Positions 1-8,725 of a stretch of DNA of 64,000 nt are shown in pieces (position 1 is the stretch's first letter; each line of letters begins with the position of its first letter). The stretch is from the NCBI GenBank assembly GCA_019245415.1, contig JAFARO010000003.1, positions 124,001-188,000 of the forward strand. Reading direction: 5' to 3'. Made by a program: the position numbers and the translations under genes. The notes beneath the pieces were generated by a model, which saw only the letters and a list, made by a program, of their open reading frames with translations, was not told where the DNA came from and did not search any database. The DNA is from Alphaproteobacteria bacterium (GTDB taxonomy: Bacteria; Pseudomonadota; Alphaproteobacteria; Micropepsales; Micropepsaceae).

Positions 1-528
1 CATCTCGCGCGTCAATGCGGCGAGCGCGGCCTTGCTGGTGGCATAGGCGCTGCCGGCGAAGGGATGCACCCTGCCGCCGGCGATGGAGGTGACGTTGACG
101 ATGGCGCCATGGGCGGCCGCGAGCGCCGCCCGCAGGCCCTGTGCCAGCCAGACGGTCGAGAATAGATTCACCTCGAACACCTGCCGCCAAGCCGCCATCG
201 GAGTCGACAAGGTGTCGAGCCGCGCGCCGTTCGCGCCCTTGGGGCTGATGCCGGCGTTGTTGACCAGCGCGTGCAGCCTGCCCTCCTTCAGTCGCCCGCG
301 CATCTCGCGCACGGCGCGCATCGTGTCGTCGGGATCGGAGAGGTCGACCTGGATGTGGTCCTCGGGCCCCGCGGCCCAGGGACAGTTCTCGGGGAAGGCA
401 TGGCGCGAACAGGTGATCACCCGCCAGCCCGCGCTCGAGAAGCGTTTGACGGTCGCGTGCCCGATGCCGCGGCTGGCGCCGGTCAGGATCAGCGTGCGCT
501 GCTCGTCGTTGGGAAGCGGGTTGGGCAT
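1..528 (-). CDS. SDR-family oxidoreductase, C-terminus cut by left edge
   Basis: A short-chain dehydrogenase/reductase. Only the first 176 codons are in the window and the reading frame is open to the left edge. The nucleotide-binding motif TGASRGIG lies at residues 16-23, NNAG at about 90-93, the conserved catalytic Ser in VTSIAG near 148, and the YATSK active site (Tyr162, Lys166) near the edge, so the NAD(P)(H) fold and catalytic residues are intact as far as seen. The substrate cannot be read from the sequence. It starts 23 bp downstream of the GSCFA gene on the same strand and is probably the last member of the pdxH-side transcription unit. Confidence 0.9.
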   Translation of the reverse strand, partial: MPNPLPNDEQRTLILTGASRGIGHATVKRFSSAGWRVITCSRHAFPENCPWAAGPEDHIQVDLSDPDDTMRAVREMRGRLKEGRLHALVNNAGISPKGANGARLDTLSTPMAAWRQVFEVNLFSTVWLAQGLRAALAAAHGAIVNVTSIAGGRVHPFAGSAYATSKAALAALTREM

Positions 529-551
529 GAGGCCAGCCTAGCAAAGGCCGG

Positions 552-2198
552 TTAGCCTGTCGCCGTCGGCAGAAAGTTTTCGAGCAGGCGAAGGCGTCGC
601 CGGTCCGCCGCAAGATCGGGCTTGAGCAGGGCAGCTTCGCGCGCCGCATCGTCCAGACGTCCCTGCGCGATCAGGAACTCGATGTAGTCCAAGACATGAC
701 CAGTGCGCATCTGCGGCATTTGCAGCAGTGTGCGGAATGCCGCTTCTGCCGCCTTGGCGTCGCCGCGCGCCTGATGGATCAGCGCCGCGCGGTGGATCGG
801 TTCGGGCGAGGATCGGGGCAGGATCTCCGCCCACCGTTTGGCGGCGGCGAGCGCCTGCTCGTATTGGCCGAGTTGTTCATGGGCGTCGAGCCGTGCGCGG
901 CAAACGGCAGGGATCTTGGGATGCCGTTCCGCCAGCGCCTCCAGAACCGCAAGCGCCTCGGCGCTCCTGCCGCCGCGCATCGCGAGGCCGGCTTCGACCA
1001 ATCCCCGCCGCCAGCCGGCCGCATCTTCCGGCAAGTATGCCAGCGTGGCGCGTGCATCCGCGAGCCGGTCCTTCTTCAAGCAGAGCTCGGCGTAGAGCAG
1101 CGCAAACGAGGCATCGCGCAACCCCGCCTCGCGTACAGCATCCAGAATCGCAAGCGCACCGTCCACATTGCGCGCCTGGGCCTCCTCCTGCGCTTCCTTA
1201 AGCCGGGCCGGGATGTCTGCTGCCGCGTCCGCTTCCGAGCTGGGAAGATAGGCCTCGAGCATGCGCGCGACGTTGAGCTGAATCAGTGCCGGCTGAACGT
1301 GGATTTGATCGTCCATCCAGGCTTGCGAGCGATCGCTCAGCATCACGCTTTCGTACGAGGGGAAATAGTCGATATGCGCATGGCGCGCGGCGACATGCTC
1401 CGCCGCCGTCCGCAATACGGACTTGGAATAGGAATTCGCCACGATGGCATCGCCCGCGGTATGGGTCGTGCCCAGCGGCACCGGCGACACCGTCAGCAGG
1501 ATTCGCTGCTGCGAAGGGCAATGCGCCTTGAGCAACGCGATCGTCGCCTCCAGCGCCCGCAGCGTTTCGTCATGGTCGAGGACGTGCAGCTCGAAACGCT
1601 CCGGGATGCGCTCCACCAGCCTGCGAGGCGGCGCGCGATTGAGATAGGTGGCGGTCTCGACGTCGAACCATACTTCGCTCAAGCCCAGCGTCATGACCAC
1701 GACGCGGCACTCCACGACCCGGCGCGTCACCTCGGTTGCGGTTTGGCGCATCAGAAGCGCGCGCTCGCGCGGGCCGGGGCGCATCGGAATGTGGGGATCG
1801 ACAAAGCGGCCCGATGCCACTTCCATCAGATGCCGGTCGGGATCGAACGGATGGTCCTTGTCGAGTGCCCAGCGCAACTCGTTCTCGATCGATGGGACGC
1901 CGAAATTGTTGAGGACGCCGTTCTCGACGGTGTCACGCACACCTTCGGGCCATTTCACCTTCGCGCTGACGACGTCGAAACCGCGCTGCAGCAGCGCCCG
2001 CTCGATGTTGCGCGCGAAGCAGGATCCGATGGTGAAGATCTTCTCTCCCGGAACCAACCTGAAACGGGGCAAAAAGGAAGGCTTGCACACCGGCTCGAGA
2101 CGGTTGCGATCCGGTGGGTGACGCGCAGGCCATGCGGCGGCCGGATTGCCTCGCAGATTGGCGATGGCCTCGCTGCCGGAAAGTTTCACCAGCGGCAT
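552..2198 (-). CDS. GSCFA-domain protein with C-terminal TPR-like repeats
   Basis: A 548-residue protein. The N-terminal half carries the family hallmark GSCFARNIE at about residues 60-68, followed by the rest of a GSCFA domain, a group related to SGNH/GDSL-type esterases and often met near polysaccharide genes. The C-terminal 200 or so residues are Ala/Leu-rich helical pairs (for example AILDAVREAGLRDASFALLY, AALIHQARGDAKAAEAAFR) that read as TPR-like repeats. No signal peptide is seen. The ATG at 2198 is preferred: GAGG lies five bases upstream. An in-frame TTG at 2219 would overlap the upstream cation-efflux gene. The enzymatic role is unknown; an acyl-ester hydrolase or transferase acting on glycans is a guess from the family. 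Confidence 0.82.
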   Translation of the reverse strand: MPLVKLSGSEAIANLRGNPAAAWPARHPPDRNRLEPVCKPSFLPRFRLVPGEKIFTIGSCFARNIERALLQRGFDVVSAKVKWPEGVRDTVENGVLNNFGVPSIENELRWALDKDHPFDPDRHLMEVASGRFVDPHIPMRPGPRERALLMRQTATEVTRRVVECRVVVMTLGLSEVWFDVETATYLNRAPPRRLVERIPERFELHVLDHDETLRALEATIALLKAHCPSQQRILLTVSPVPLGTTHTAGDAIVANSYSKSVLRTAAEHVAARHAHIDYFPSYESVMLSDRSQAWMDDQIHVQPALIQLNVARMLEAYLPSSEADAAADIPARLKEAQEEAQARNVDGALAILDAVREAGLRDASFALLYAELCLKKDRLADARATLAYLPEDAAGWRRGLVEAGLAMRGGRSAEALAVLEALAERHPKIPAVCRARLDAHEQLGQYEQALAAAKRWAEILPRSSPEPIHRAALIHQARGDAKAAEAAFRTLLQMPQMRTGHVLDYIEFLIAQGRLDDAAREAALLKPDLAADRRRLRLLENFLPTATG

Positions 2199-2205
2199 CG
2201 GCGCC

Positions 2206-3105
2206 TCAATGCGTCGCAAGCGGCGCCGGCATCTCCGCGCCCAACGGATCCTGATGGATGAGGACTTCGGCGCGGGGGAATGCGGCGCACAGCGCCGCCT
2301 CCACCTCGTCGCTCACCTGATGCGCGCGGATCAGGCTCATCGCGGGGTCGAGCTCGATATGCAGCTGGATGAAGGTGGCGATGCCGGCCGCGCGCGTGCG
2401 CAAATCGTGCAGATTGCGCACCTCCTTGTGCGCCATGACGATTTTCTTGATGCGCTCGCGGTCGCTGTCGGGCAGTTCGCGGTCCATCAGCTGGTCGTAG
2501 CTCTGGCCGAAGACATGCCAGGCGCTCCAGGCCAGCACCGCGGCGATGCAAAGCCCGATCACCGGATCGGCCTCGAGCAGGTGGAACTGCGTCGACAACA
2601 CGATGCCGATCACCACGCCGACATTGGTGAGCAGGTCGCCCAGGTAGTGGACGCGGTCGGCGCCGACCGCGACAGAGCCGGTGCGCATCACGGCGATCCG
2701 CTGCAGGGTGACGAGTCCCAGCGTCGCCGCGATGGACACCGCCATGATGCCGAGAGCGAGCCAACTTTGTTCGATCGGATGCGGCGCGATCAGCCGGCTG
2801 ACGGATTCAATGGAGAGGAATGCGACCGAGCCTGCGATGAAGGCCGCCTGCGCCATTCCCGCGAGCGGCTCGGCTTTGCCGTGGCCGAAGCGGTGCTCGT
2901 TGTCGGCCGGGGTCAAGGCGGCGCGGATGGCGAGAAGATTGATCGACGACGCGAAGAGATCGAGTGCGGAATCGGCGAGCGAGGCCATCATCGCGATCGA
3001 ATCCGTCACTATATAGGCGACGGTCTTGAGCACGATGAGCAACGCGGCGACGCCGACGGCGGCCCACGCCGCGCGCGTCATCAGCGTGCGGTCGCTCTGC
3101 GCCAT
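2206..3105 (-). CDS. Cation diffusion facilitator (FieF/CzcD-type efflux transporter)
   Basis: A 299-residue inner-membrane divalent-cation/proton antiporter. Several hydrophobic helices are visible; the metal site of the family is recognisable in LADSALDLFASS and EHRFGHGKAE, with a second acidic patch HYLGDLLTNVGV. The C-terminal cytoplasmic domain HDLRTRAAGIATFIQLHIEL is typical of the family. The length matches FieF (about 300 residues) if translation starts at 3105. A longer start at 3144 would overlap pdxH by 28 bp. Metal specificity (Fe, Zn, Mn or Co) cannot be told. It lies directly downstream of pdxH on the same strand, and the GSCFA gene follows with a gap of a few bases. Confidence 0.9.
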   Translation of the reverse strand: MAQSDRTLMTRAAWAAVGVAALLIVLKTVAYIVTDSIAMMASLADSALDLFASSINLLAIRAALTPADNEHRFGHGKAEPLAGMAQAAFIAGSVAFLSIESVSRLIAPHPIEQSWLALGIMAVSIAATLGLVTLQRIAVMRTGSVAVGADRVHYLGDLLTNVGVVIGIVLSTQFHLLEADPVIGLCIAAVLAWSAWHVFGQSYDQLMDRELPDSDRERIKKIVMAHKEVRNLHDLRTRAAGIATFIQLHIELDPAMSLIRAHQVSDEVEAALCAAFPRAEVLIHQDPLGAEMPAPLATH

Positions 3106-3116
3106 GGCGGCTGCGC

Positions 3117-3740
3117 TCACGGGAACAGCCTTTCGGTCCGCCATGGCTTGTCCGGCGCGTCGCGGCGATAGACGAGCCTGTCGTGCAGGCGGAACGGACG
3201 GTCGCGCCAGAACTCGATCTCGAACGGCACGATGCGATAGCCCGACCAGTAGGGCGGCCGCGGCACTTTCTGCAGCGCGAATTTCGCCGCGTGGCGCGCG
3301 ATCTCCTTTTCGAAGGCGAAGCGGCCCTCCATCGGGCGGGACTGCGCGCTGGCCCAGGCGCCGATCTGGCTATCCTTGGGACGGGTGGCGAAATAGGCAT
3401 CGGCCTCGGCATCGCCGACACGGCGGACGCTGCCGCGCGCGCGCACTTGGCGGCGCTGGGTCTTCCAGTGCAGGCAGAGCGCGGCGAACGGATTGGCGCT
3501 CAGCTCGTTGCCCTTGGCGCTCTCGGTGTTGGTGTAGAAGACGAAGCCGTCCGGCCCCATGTCCTTCAGCAGCACCATGCGCACATTGGGCCTGCCCTGC
3601 GCGTCCACGGTGGCGATGGACATGGCATTGGCTTCGTTCGGCTCGGTCTTCTTGGCCTCTTCCATCCAGGAATCGAGGAGCGCGAAGGGATCGCCGGCCT
3701 TGATGCCGCCGTCGTCCAGGGGACCGCCGATTTCGCTCAT
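3117..3740 (-). CDS. pdxH: Pyridoxamine 5'-phosphate oxidase PdxH
   Basis: A 207-residue FMN-dependent oxidase that turns pyridoxine or pyridoxamine 5'-phosphate into pyridoxal 5'-phosphate, the last step of vitamin B6 synthesis and salvage. Family features: [20 protein letters not shown] for FMN binding, [15 protein letters not shown], the SRPM segment and the C-terminal stretch [20 protein letters not shown] ending in WRTERLFP. The length is normal for the family. It is the first gene of a minus-strand run (pdxH, cation efflux, GSCFA, SDR), and its start lies 73 bp from the divergent Sel1 lipoprotein gene. Confidence 0.95.
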   Translation of the reverse strand: MSEIGGPLDDGGIKAGDPFALLDSWMEEAKKTEPNEANAMSIATVDAQGRPNVRMVLLKDMGPDGFVFYTNTESAKGNELSANPFAALCLHWKTQRRQVRARGSVRRVGDAEADAYFATRPKDSQIGAWASAQSRPMEGRFAFEKEIARHAAKFALQKVPRPPYWSGYRIVPFEIEFWRDRPFRLHDRLVYRRDAPDKPWRTERLFP

Positions 3741-3813
3741 GGCTACCGCTTACCACCTCCCTTTTGCAGGCGGAAGCTGCGCGTATAAGCTGGAAGCGTC
3801 CTTGGGGTCCACG

Positions 3814-4368
3814 ATGCGTCCGGCCTTGTTGTCCTGCCTGTGCCTTTGCGCTTTGCTCGCTTCGGCTTGCGCCTCGGCACCTGCTGACGCCCCCGAAGAG
3901 ACCAAGGCGATCTTCGACCGGGGCCTCGCGGCCTACGATGCGAAGGATTACACAAAGGCCTTTCAGTTGTTCTCCTCGATCGACGACCGCGATCTGGCGG
4001 CGATGCGAAATGTTGCGCTGATGCTGCGGCGGGGAGAAGGCACACAAAAGGACCCCAAGGCCGCGGAGGAGATGTATGCCCGCGCCGCACAGGGCGGCCT
4101 GGCGACGGCCGCTGCCGATCTGGGCGAGATGCTGCTGAATGGCGAGGCGGGGGCACCCGATGCCAAGGCGGCGTTCCCCTGGCTCAACGGCGCGGCGGCC
4201 GCAGGCCATCCCATCGCCCAGTTCGAACTCGCGACCATGTATGAGAGCGGCAATGGCGTGCCCAAGGACGTGGAGACCGCACGCAAGCTCTACCGGCTGG
4301 CGGCCGATGGCGGCATGGACGAGGCGGCCAAGCGCCTCGCCGCCCTGCCCGCCGGTCCCGCAAAGTGA
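3814..4368 (+). CDS. Sel1-repeat lipoprotein
   Basis: A 184-residue exported protein. The N-terminus RPALLSCLCLCALLASACAS is a lipoprotein signal with the probable acylated Cys about residue 18. The mature part contains three Sel1-type TPRs (for example RRGEGTQKDPKAAEEMYARA, YESGNGVPKDVETARKLYRL), which normally serve protein-protein contacts in the periplasm. The open frame runs further upstream inside the antisense of pdxH, but the signal peptide fixes the start at 3814. The partner is unknown. Confidence 0.85.
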   Translation: MRPALLSCLCLCALLASACASAPADAPEETKAIFDRGLAAYDAKDYTKAFQLFSSIDDRDLAAMRNVALMLRRGEGTQKDPKAAEEMYARAAQGGLATAAADLGEMLLNGEAGAPDAKAAFPWLNGAAAAGHPIAQFELATMYESGNGVPKDVETARKLYRLAADGGMDEAAKRLAALPAGPAK

Positions 4369-4397
4369 TAGTCTTCGCCCCTGAAGGGGAGGTTCTC

Positions 4398-4586
4398 ATG
4401 TCCAAGCCGTTCACGGTCATCGCCGGACTCTTGCTTCTCGTCGTCGCGGCGGCTCATTTCTATCGCATCTATGCGGGGTGGGACATTATTGCCGGCGGCC
4501 ACAGCATCCCGATGATGGCAAGCTGGATAGGCGGCACGGTCACTCTCGTCCTCGGCGTGATGGTGCTGATGGAGTCCAGGCGCTGA
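4398..4586 (+). CDS. Small two-helix membrane protein
   Basis: A 62-residue hydrophobic protein with two predicted membrane helices (FTVIAGLLLLVVAAAHFYRIY and WIGGTVTLVLGVMVLM). The chosen ATG follows GGGGAGG at 4386-4392, a strong ribosome site; an in-frame start at 4365 would overlap the preceding gene and lacks such a site. The motif AAHFYRIYAGWDI and the general layout recall short uncharacterised alphaproteobacterial membrane proteins. No function can be assigned. Confidence 0.75.
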   Translation: MSKPFTVIAGLLLLVVAAAHFYRIYAGWDIIAGGHSIPMMASWIGGTVTLVLGVMVLMESRR

Positions 4587-4599
4587 TCCGGTCTTAACC

Positions 4600-4627
4600 T
4601 GGACGGACCGCCTTCCTATATGATGGA
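4600..4627 (+). promoter_or_regulatory. Possible sigma70-type promoter for the dnaJ-like gene
   Basis: TTAACC is followed after 17 bases by TATATG, about 40 bp upstream of the DnaJ-like start. The -35 matches the consensus in four of six positions and the -10 in most. It is inferred from sequence only; the gap between the two genes is just 77 bp. Confidence 0.3.
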
Positions 4628-4663
4628 CCGCGCCGGCGATTCAGGGCCGGGGCAAGAGAGACC

Positions 4664-5599
4664 ATGCGCGATCCGTACGACGTCTTGGGAGTATCCCGCA
4701 CCGCGAGCGAGGCCGAGATCAAGAAGGCCTTCCGCTCGCTGGCGAAGAAGCACCATCCCGACACCAAGGGCGGAGATGCCTCGGCGCAGAAACGCTTCCA
4801 GGAGATCAGCGGCGCCTATGACATCCTGGGCGACAAGGCCAAGCGCGCCAAGTTCGATGCGGGCGAGATCGATGCCTCGGGCAATCCCCGAGGCTTCGAT
4901 CCCGGCCCTCACGGGTTTCGCGGCGGGCCTCATGGCGGCGGCCAGGGCGCGAGGGATTTTCATTTCAACTGGACGGACCAGCCGGGAGAAGCGGCACAGG
5001 GTTTCAGCGCCGAAGACCTGTTCAGCGATCTGTTGGGCGGGCTCGGCGCGCGCGGCCGCCAGCAGCCGCGCCAGGGCCAGGACTTCAATGTCGCGATGAC
5101 TGTCAGTTTCGAGGAAGCCGCCCGCGGCGGGTCGCGCCGCGTGGCGCTTCCCAATGGCGAGCAGATCGACGTGAAGATCCCCGTCGGCCTGCGCGATGGC
5201 CAGCAGATCCGCCTCAAGGGGCGGGGCGGCGCCGGCCGCAAGGGCGGCCCGTCGGGAGACGTTCTGATCCAGGTTTCCGTCGCCTCCCATCCCTATTTCA
5301 CCAGGGATGGCCGCGACTTGCGGATGGATCTTCCGGTCACGCTGCAGGAGGCGGTTCTGGGCGGCAAGGTGCCTGTCCCCACGCTGACGGGGGCCGTATC
5401 GCTCTCCGTGCCTGCCGGATCGAACACCGGCACGGTTCTCAGGCTCAAGGGCAAGGGCATTCCGGCTCATGGCAGCGAAGCGGCCGGCGATCTCTATGCG
5501 AAACTGGTGGTGTCCCTGCCGGAGCGGGCCGACCCGGATCTGCAGTCGTTCGCGCAGAGCTGGAAGACGCGCTACGATCCGCGCGCAAAGCTGCGCTGA
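4664..5599 (+). CDS. DnaJ/CbpA-like co-chaperone without zinc finger
   Basis: A 311-residue J-domain protein, a cytoplasmic co-chaperone that stimulates DnaK ATPase. The J domain is at residues 1-65 with the HPD triad in KKHHPDTKGG, followed by a Gly/Phe-rich linker (about 70-120) and the type I/II C-terminal peptide-binding domains from about 145 (QIDVKIPVGLRDGQQIRLKG and a later SVPAGSNTGTVLRLKGKGIP). There is no CxxCxGxG zinc region, so it is a CbpA-type, not a true DnaJ. Its length equals CbpA. Confidence 0.92.
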   Translation: MRDPYDVLGVSRTASEAEIKKAFRSLAKKHHPDTKGGDASAQKRFQEISGAYDILGDKAKRAKFDAGEIDASGNPRGFDPGPHGFRGGPHGGGQGARDFHFNWTDQPGEAAQGFSAEDLFSDLLGGLGARGRQQPRQGQDFNVAMTVSFEEAARGGSRRVALPNGEQIDVKIPVGLRDGQQIRLKGRGGAGRKGGPSGDVLIQVSVASHPYFTRDGRDLRMDLPVTLQEAVLGGKVPVPTLTGAVSLSVPAGSNTGTVLRLKGKGIPAHGSEAAGDLYAKLVVSLPERADPDLQSFAQSWKTRYDPRAKLR

Positions 5600-5641
5600 C
5601 GCGACTGCGGCGGCGAGGCGGCGGTTGGCGGGAGGTCGACG

Positions 5642-5977
5642 ATGGCAAGAACACCGGCTGCTGTCGCAGCCTTGATCGCAGGCTGTGGCCTCGCTTTTGG
5701 GGCGAGCGCCGACGATGCCCGCTATGAATTCAAGGTCCAGAACGCCTCCGGATCGGCGGCGACGCTGACGCTGGACGGCAAGCAGGTCTGTGCGCTGGCC
5801 GCAGGCGCGACCTGCACGGTCTCGGTCCCCGACGGCAATCCGCACGCCTACGGCTTCTCGATCGCGGGTGGGGCTGCCATTGCTTTCCAGCCCGGCAATC
5901 CGGAAATGGTCGATGTCTGCAAGCTCGACGCCAAAGCGGCACATTGCGTCGATCCCACCGGTGCGGCGACGAATTAG
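5642..5977 (+). CDS. Small secreted protein, unknown function
   Basis: A 111-residue protein with a Sec signal peptide (ARTPAAVAALIAGCGLAFGASA, cleavage near residue 23). The mature part is predicted beta-rich (YEFKVQNASGSAATLTLDGK) and has four cysteines spaced as two likely disulfides (QVCALAAGATC and VDVCKLDAKAAHC). GGAGG precedes the ATG. Its stop overlaps the stop of the convergent GLUG gene by four bases. No family is recognised. Confidence 0.75.
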   Translation: MARTPAAVAALIAGCGLAFGASADDARYEFKVQNASGSAATLTLDGKQVCALAAGATCTVSVPDGNPHAYGFSIAGGAAIAFQPGNPEMVDVCKLDAKAAHCVDPTGAATN

Positions 5978-7746
5978 CGCGGCGGCAGCGCCAGGAGATA
6001 CGGCAGACCTCCATTGATCCCGGGATCTTCTCCCCAGATCGACGAGCTGAAACCAGAGGGAAGTCCCGATTGCAACTGGGTCGTCGTGAGACCCGCAATT
6101 CCGGGATCGTTGGCGATGTTGCCTGCGCCCTGACTCAAGTTGGAGACGCCGCTCGTCGAGGTATCCCAATAGTCCGACGTGATGTTGCCCGAGGCGGCAT
6201 TGTCCCAGCCGACGGAACCGCCGATCTTGCCGCCGTTGTTCTGGGGCGCGCCCGTGGAATAGGTGCGCGCGATAGTGCCGATATTCAGTCCGACAAGACC
6301 GCCCGCCCCCGTGCTGGTGCCGGACGTCGTTGCATTCCCTGATGCATAGGAGTCCTGGAGCGAACTGAGGTTATAGCCGACCAGTCCGCCGACCTCCTGT
6401 CCGGTGTCTCCGGTGACGTTGCCGGTCGCGTAGGACTGGGTTATCGAACTGCCGCTCTGGCCTACCAAGCCGCCGCCGAGGCCTCCGCTTTCGGGAAGCA
6501 TCGTCACATTTCCCGATGCGTGGGATTTGGTGATCGAACCGTTGATGGTTCCCCCCACCAGTCCGCCGCATTGATCCGCACCTGTGACGTCTCCGGAGGC
6601 GAATGAGGACTGGATGGCGCCGTCGTTGCGGCCCACCAGCCCTCCGATCAAGCCGTTCGTATCGGTTCCCGACACTTTCCCGCTGGCCGACGAAGAGAGC
6701 ACGATGCCGTGACTGAAATTGTATCCGGCCAGGCCGCCGACAAACGAGCAGCATTGCGCCTGGACATTTCCTGCGGCGGCGGAGAATTGGATTGTCCCAT
6801 CGGTGCAGCCGACTAGTCCGCCGGCATCCACGCTGCCGCCATAATTCACTGTAAGCGGGGCGGATGACTGCGAGTTCGAGATCATTGCGCCGCGTTCGTT
6901 GAATCCGACCAGCGTCCCGGCGCAGGCGCCGAACATGTTCGTCACCTGGCCGCTGACGCTCGAATTCGCCACCGTTCCCTGGTTGTCTCCGACCACGGCT
7001 CCGATCGCCGATTGGGCGAAATCGCTGAAACTGACTTTCGACAAGGCGACGTCGCGAACGACTCCGGAAGGGTTCAATTGATCGAACAGGCCGATATGGG
7101 GAGGAGCCGTCTGGTCCGCCACGGTCAGTCCCACGATCGGATTGCCGAGGCCTTCGAAGACCCCTGAAAAGGCCGTGGAAACGGGCGAGCCGCCATAGGT
7201 TCCGTCTTTGGCGGCATTGTACTTCTGCGCAAGCGCATAGAACGCTGTCGGATTGTTCGCGATCTTCCCCGCCAGCTGCTTGATGTTTTTCACCAGGGTG
7301 TAGGAATGCCCACCAATGGTGAGATTGCTGGACGTGTCCCAGAATTCGACATGGCCCTTCCTGACGAAGCGCAAGTCGCCGCCGCTGCCACCGTCATTGA
7401 GTGTCACCGTCAAGCCGCCGGGGCCGGCGACGACGACGGCTTGGTTCACCGCGATGCCGCGATTGGCATCCAACTCCAGCGTGTTCGCGCTCGTCCAGCT
7501 GAACGCCGCCGCGATGACGATGTCCTTCGCCTTATTGCCGCTGACCAGGGTCAGGTTGGCATTCGCCAGCATGGTGGTGACATCGGAGACATTGAGGACG
7601 GCATGCGAAGCCGTCGCCGTGCAGACCCCTGAGAGGCAAGACACCCCGGAAGTAGGATCGTTTGAAACGGTCAATGCCGCATTCGCAGGTACCGTTGCGA
7701 ACACCACAGCGGCGGCGGCGCCGATGCCCAGCAACAAATCTCTCAT
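5974..7746 (-). CDS. Secreted GLUG-repeat protein
   Basis: A 590-residue protein with signal peptide (DLLLGIGAAAAVVFATVPANA) followed by a beta-helix-like adhesin part: SANTLELDANRGIAVNQAVV and FVRKGHVEFWDTSSNLTIGG are of the kind seen in filamentous-haemagglutinin-type proteins. Residues about 235-560 hold some ten degenerate GLUG repeats of the form GGLVGxNxGxIxxSxASGxV, found in bacterial cell-surface proteins. There is no visible LPXTG, autotransporter barrel or PEP-CTERM end; it stops at GGLPYLLALPPR, so the way it leaves the cell is unclear. Adhesion or surface contact is the family-based inference. Confidence 0.85.
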   Translation of the reverse strand: MRDLLLGIGAAAAVVFATVPANAALTVSNDPTSGVSCLSGVCTATASHAVLNVSDVTTMLANANLTLVSGNKAKDIVIAAAFSWTSANTLELDANRGIAVNQAVVVAGPGGLTVTLNDGGSGGDLRFVRKGHVEFWDTSSNLTIGGHSYTLVKNIKQLAGKIANNPTAFYALAQKYNAAKDGTYGGSPVSTAFSGVFEGLGNPIVGLTVADQTAPPHIGLFDQLNPSGVVRDVALSKVSFSDFAQSAIGAVVGDNQGTVANSSVSGQVTNMFGACAGTLVGFNERGAMISNSQSSAPLTVNYGGSVDAGGLVGCTDGTIQFSAAAGNVQAQCCSFVGGLAGYNFSHGIVLSSSASGKVSGTDTNGLIGGLVGRNDGAIQSSFASGDVTGADQCGGLVGGTINGSITKSHASGNVTMLPESGGLGGGLVGQSGSSITQSYATGNVTGDTGQEVGGLVGYNLSSLQDSYASGNATTSGTSTGAGGLVGLNIGTIARTYSTGAPQNNGGKIGGSVGWDNAASGNITSDYWDTSTSGVSNLSQGAGNIANDPGIAGLTTTQLQSGLPSGFSSSIWGEDPGINGGLPYLLALPPR

Positions 7747-7905
7747 CGCAATGACCTCGCCCGCCCTCGCGCCCGGTAGTCTATGGTGCCTGCCGCGCCA
7801 GTCAAATCGGAGATGACGCTTCCGTCAGCTAAGCGTTCTTGCTTGATTTCCATGACGATCCGCCTTAGCCGAAGCCGGTTCGCCCGCCGTCCCAGGAGCT
7901 GTTCC

Positions 7906-8724
7906 ATGTCCATCAAAGGCCTGATGCAGGGCAAGCGCGGCCTCATTATGGGCGTGGCCAACGATCGCTCGATCGCCTGGGGGATCGCCGAGGCGCTTCA
8001 TGAGGCCGGCGCCCAGCTCGCGTTCACCTATCAGGGCGAGGCGTTCAAGAAGCGGGTTGTCCCTCTCGTCGCACCGCTCGATCCGGCGGTGCTGGTCGAT
8101 TGCGATGTCTCCAACCAGGGCTCGTTGGACGCTTTGTTCGCGGAACTTCGCCAGACCTGGGAGACCATCGATTTCGTGGTCCATGCCATCGCCTATTCCG
8201 ACAAGGAACAGCTCAAGGGCCGCTATGTCGACACCACGGCGGACAATTTCCGCATGACGATGGACATCTCCTGCTACTCCTTCACCGCGATCGCGCAGCG
8301 GGCCGAAAAGATGATGCCCAAGGGCGGCTCGCTTCTGACGCTGTCCTATTTCGGCGCCGAGCGCGTGATGCCGCATTACAATGTGATGGGTGTTGCCAAG
8401 GCCGCGCTCGAGGCCAGCGTGCGCTACATGGCCGAGGACCTGGGCAAGCGCGCGATCCGCGTCAATGCGATTTCCGCCGGCCCGATCAAGACGCTGGCCG
8501 CTTCGGGGATCGGCGATTTCCGCTATATTCTCAAGTGGAACGAGTACAATTCGCCATTGCGCCGCAACGTCACCACGGAAGAGGTGGGCAAGTCCGCGCT
8601 GTTCTTGTTGTCCGATCTCGGCAGCGCGGTCACCGGCGAGTGCCTGCATGTCGATGCGGGATACCACATCGTCGGCATGAAGGCGGAGGACGCGCCCGAC
8701 ATCGCCGTCGGCAGGAGCGAATAG
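7906..8724 (+). CDS. fabI: Enoyl-[acyl-carrier-protein] reductase FabI
   Basis: A 272-residue NADH-dependent enoyl-ACP reductase, the last step of each fatty-acid elongation cycle. Features: the SDR-like cofactor loop GLIMGVANDRSIAWGIA at about residues 12-28, DCDVSN, HAIAYSD and the catalytic pair Tyr158-x6-Lys165 in YNVMGVAK. ATG at 7906 with AGGAG eight bases upstream is chosen over an upstream in-frame extension because it gives the family's usual N-terminus (SIKGLMQGKRGLIMG). It leads a plus-strand run of closely spaced genes up to the YjbR-like gene at 11806. Confidence 0.96.
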   Translation: MSIKGLMQGKRGLIMGVANDRSIAWGIAEALHEAGAQLAFTYQGEAFKKRVVPLVAPLDPAVLVDCDVSNQGSLDALFAELRQTWETIDFVVHAIAYSDKEQLKGRYVDTTADNFRMTMDISCYSFTAIAQRAEKMMPKGGSLLTLSYFGAERVMPHYNVMGVAKAALEASVRYMAEDLGKRAIRVNAISAGPIKTLAASGIGDFRYILKWNEYNSPLRRNVTTEEVGKSALFLLSDLGSAVTGECLHVDAGYHIVGMKAEDAPDIAVGRSE

Positions 8725-8725
8725 G

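Noticed and set aside
2146..3171. 341-codon plus-strand frame
   Set aside because: Antisense to the cation-efflux gene, which has clear family motifs.
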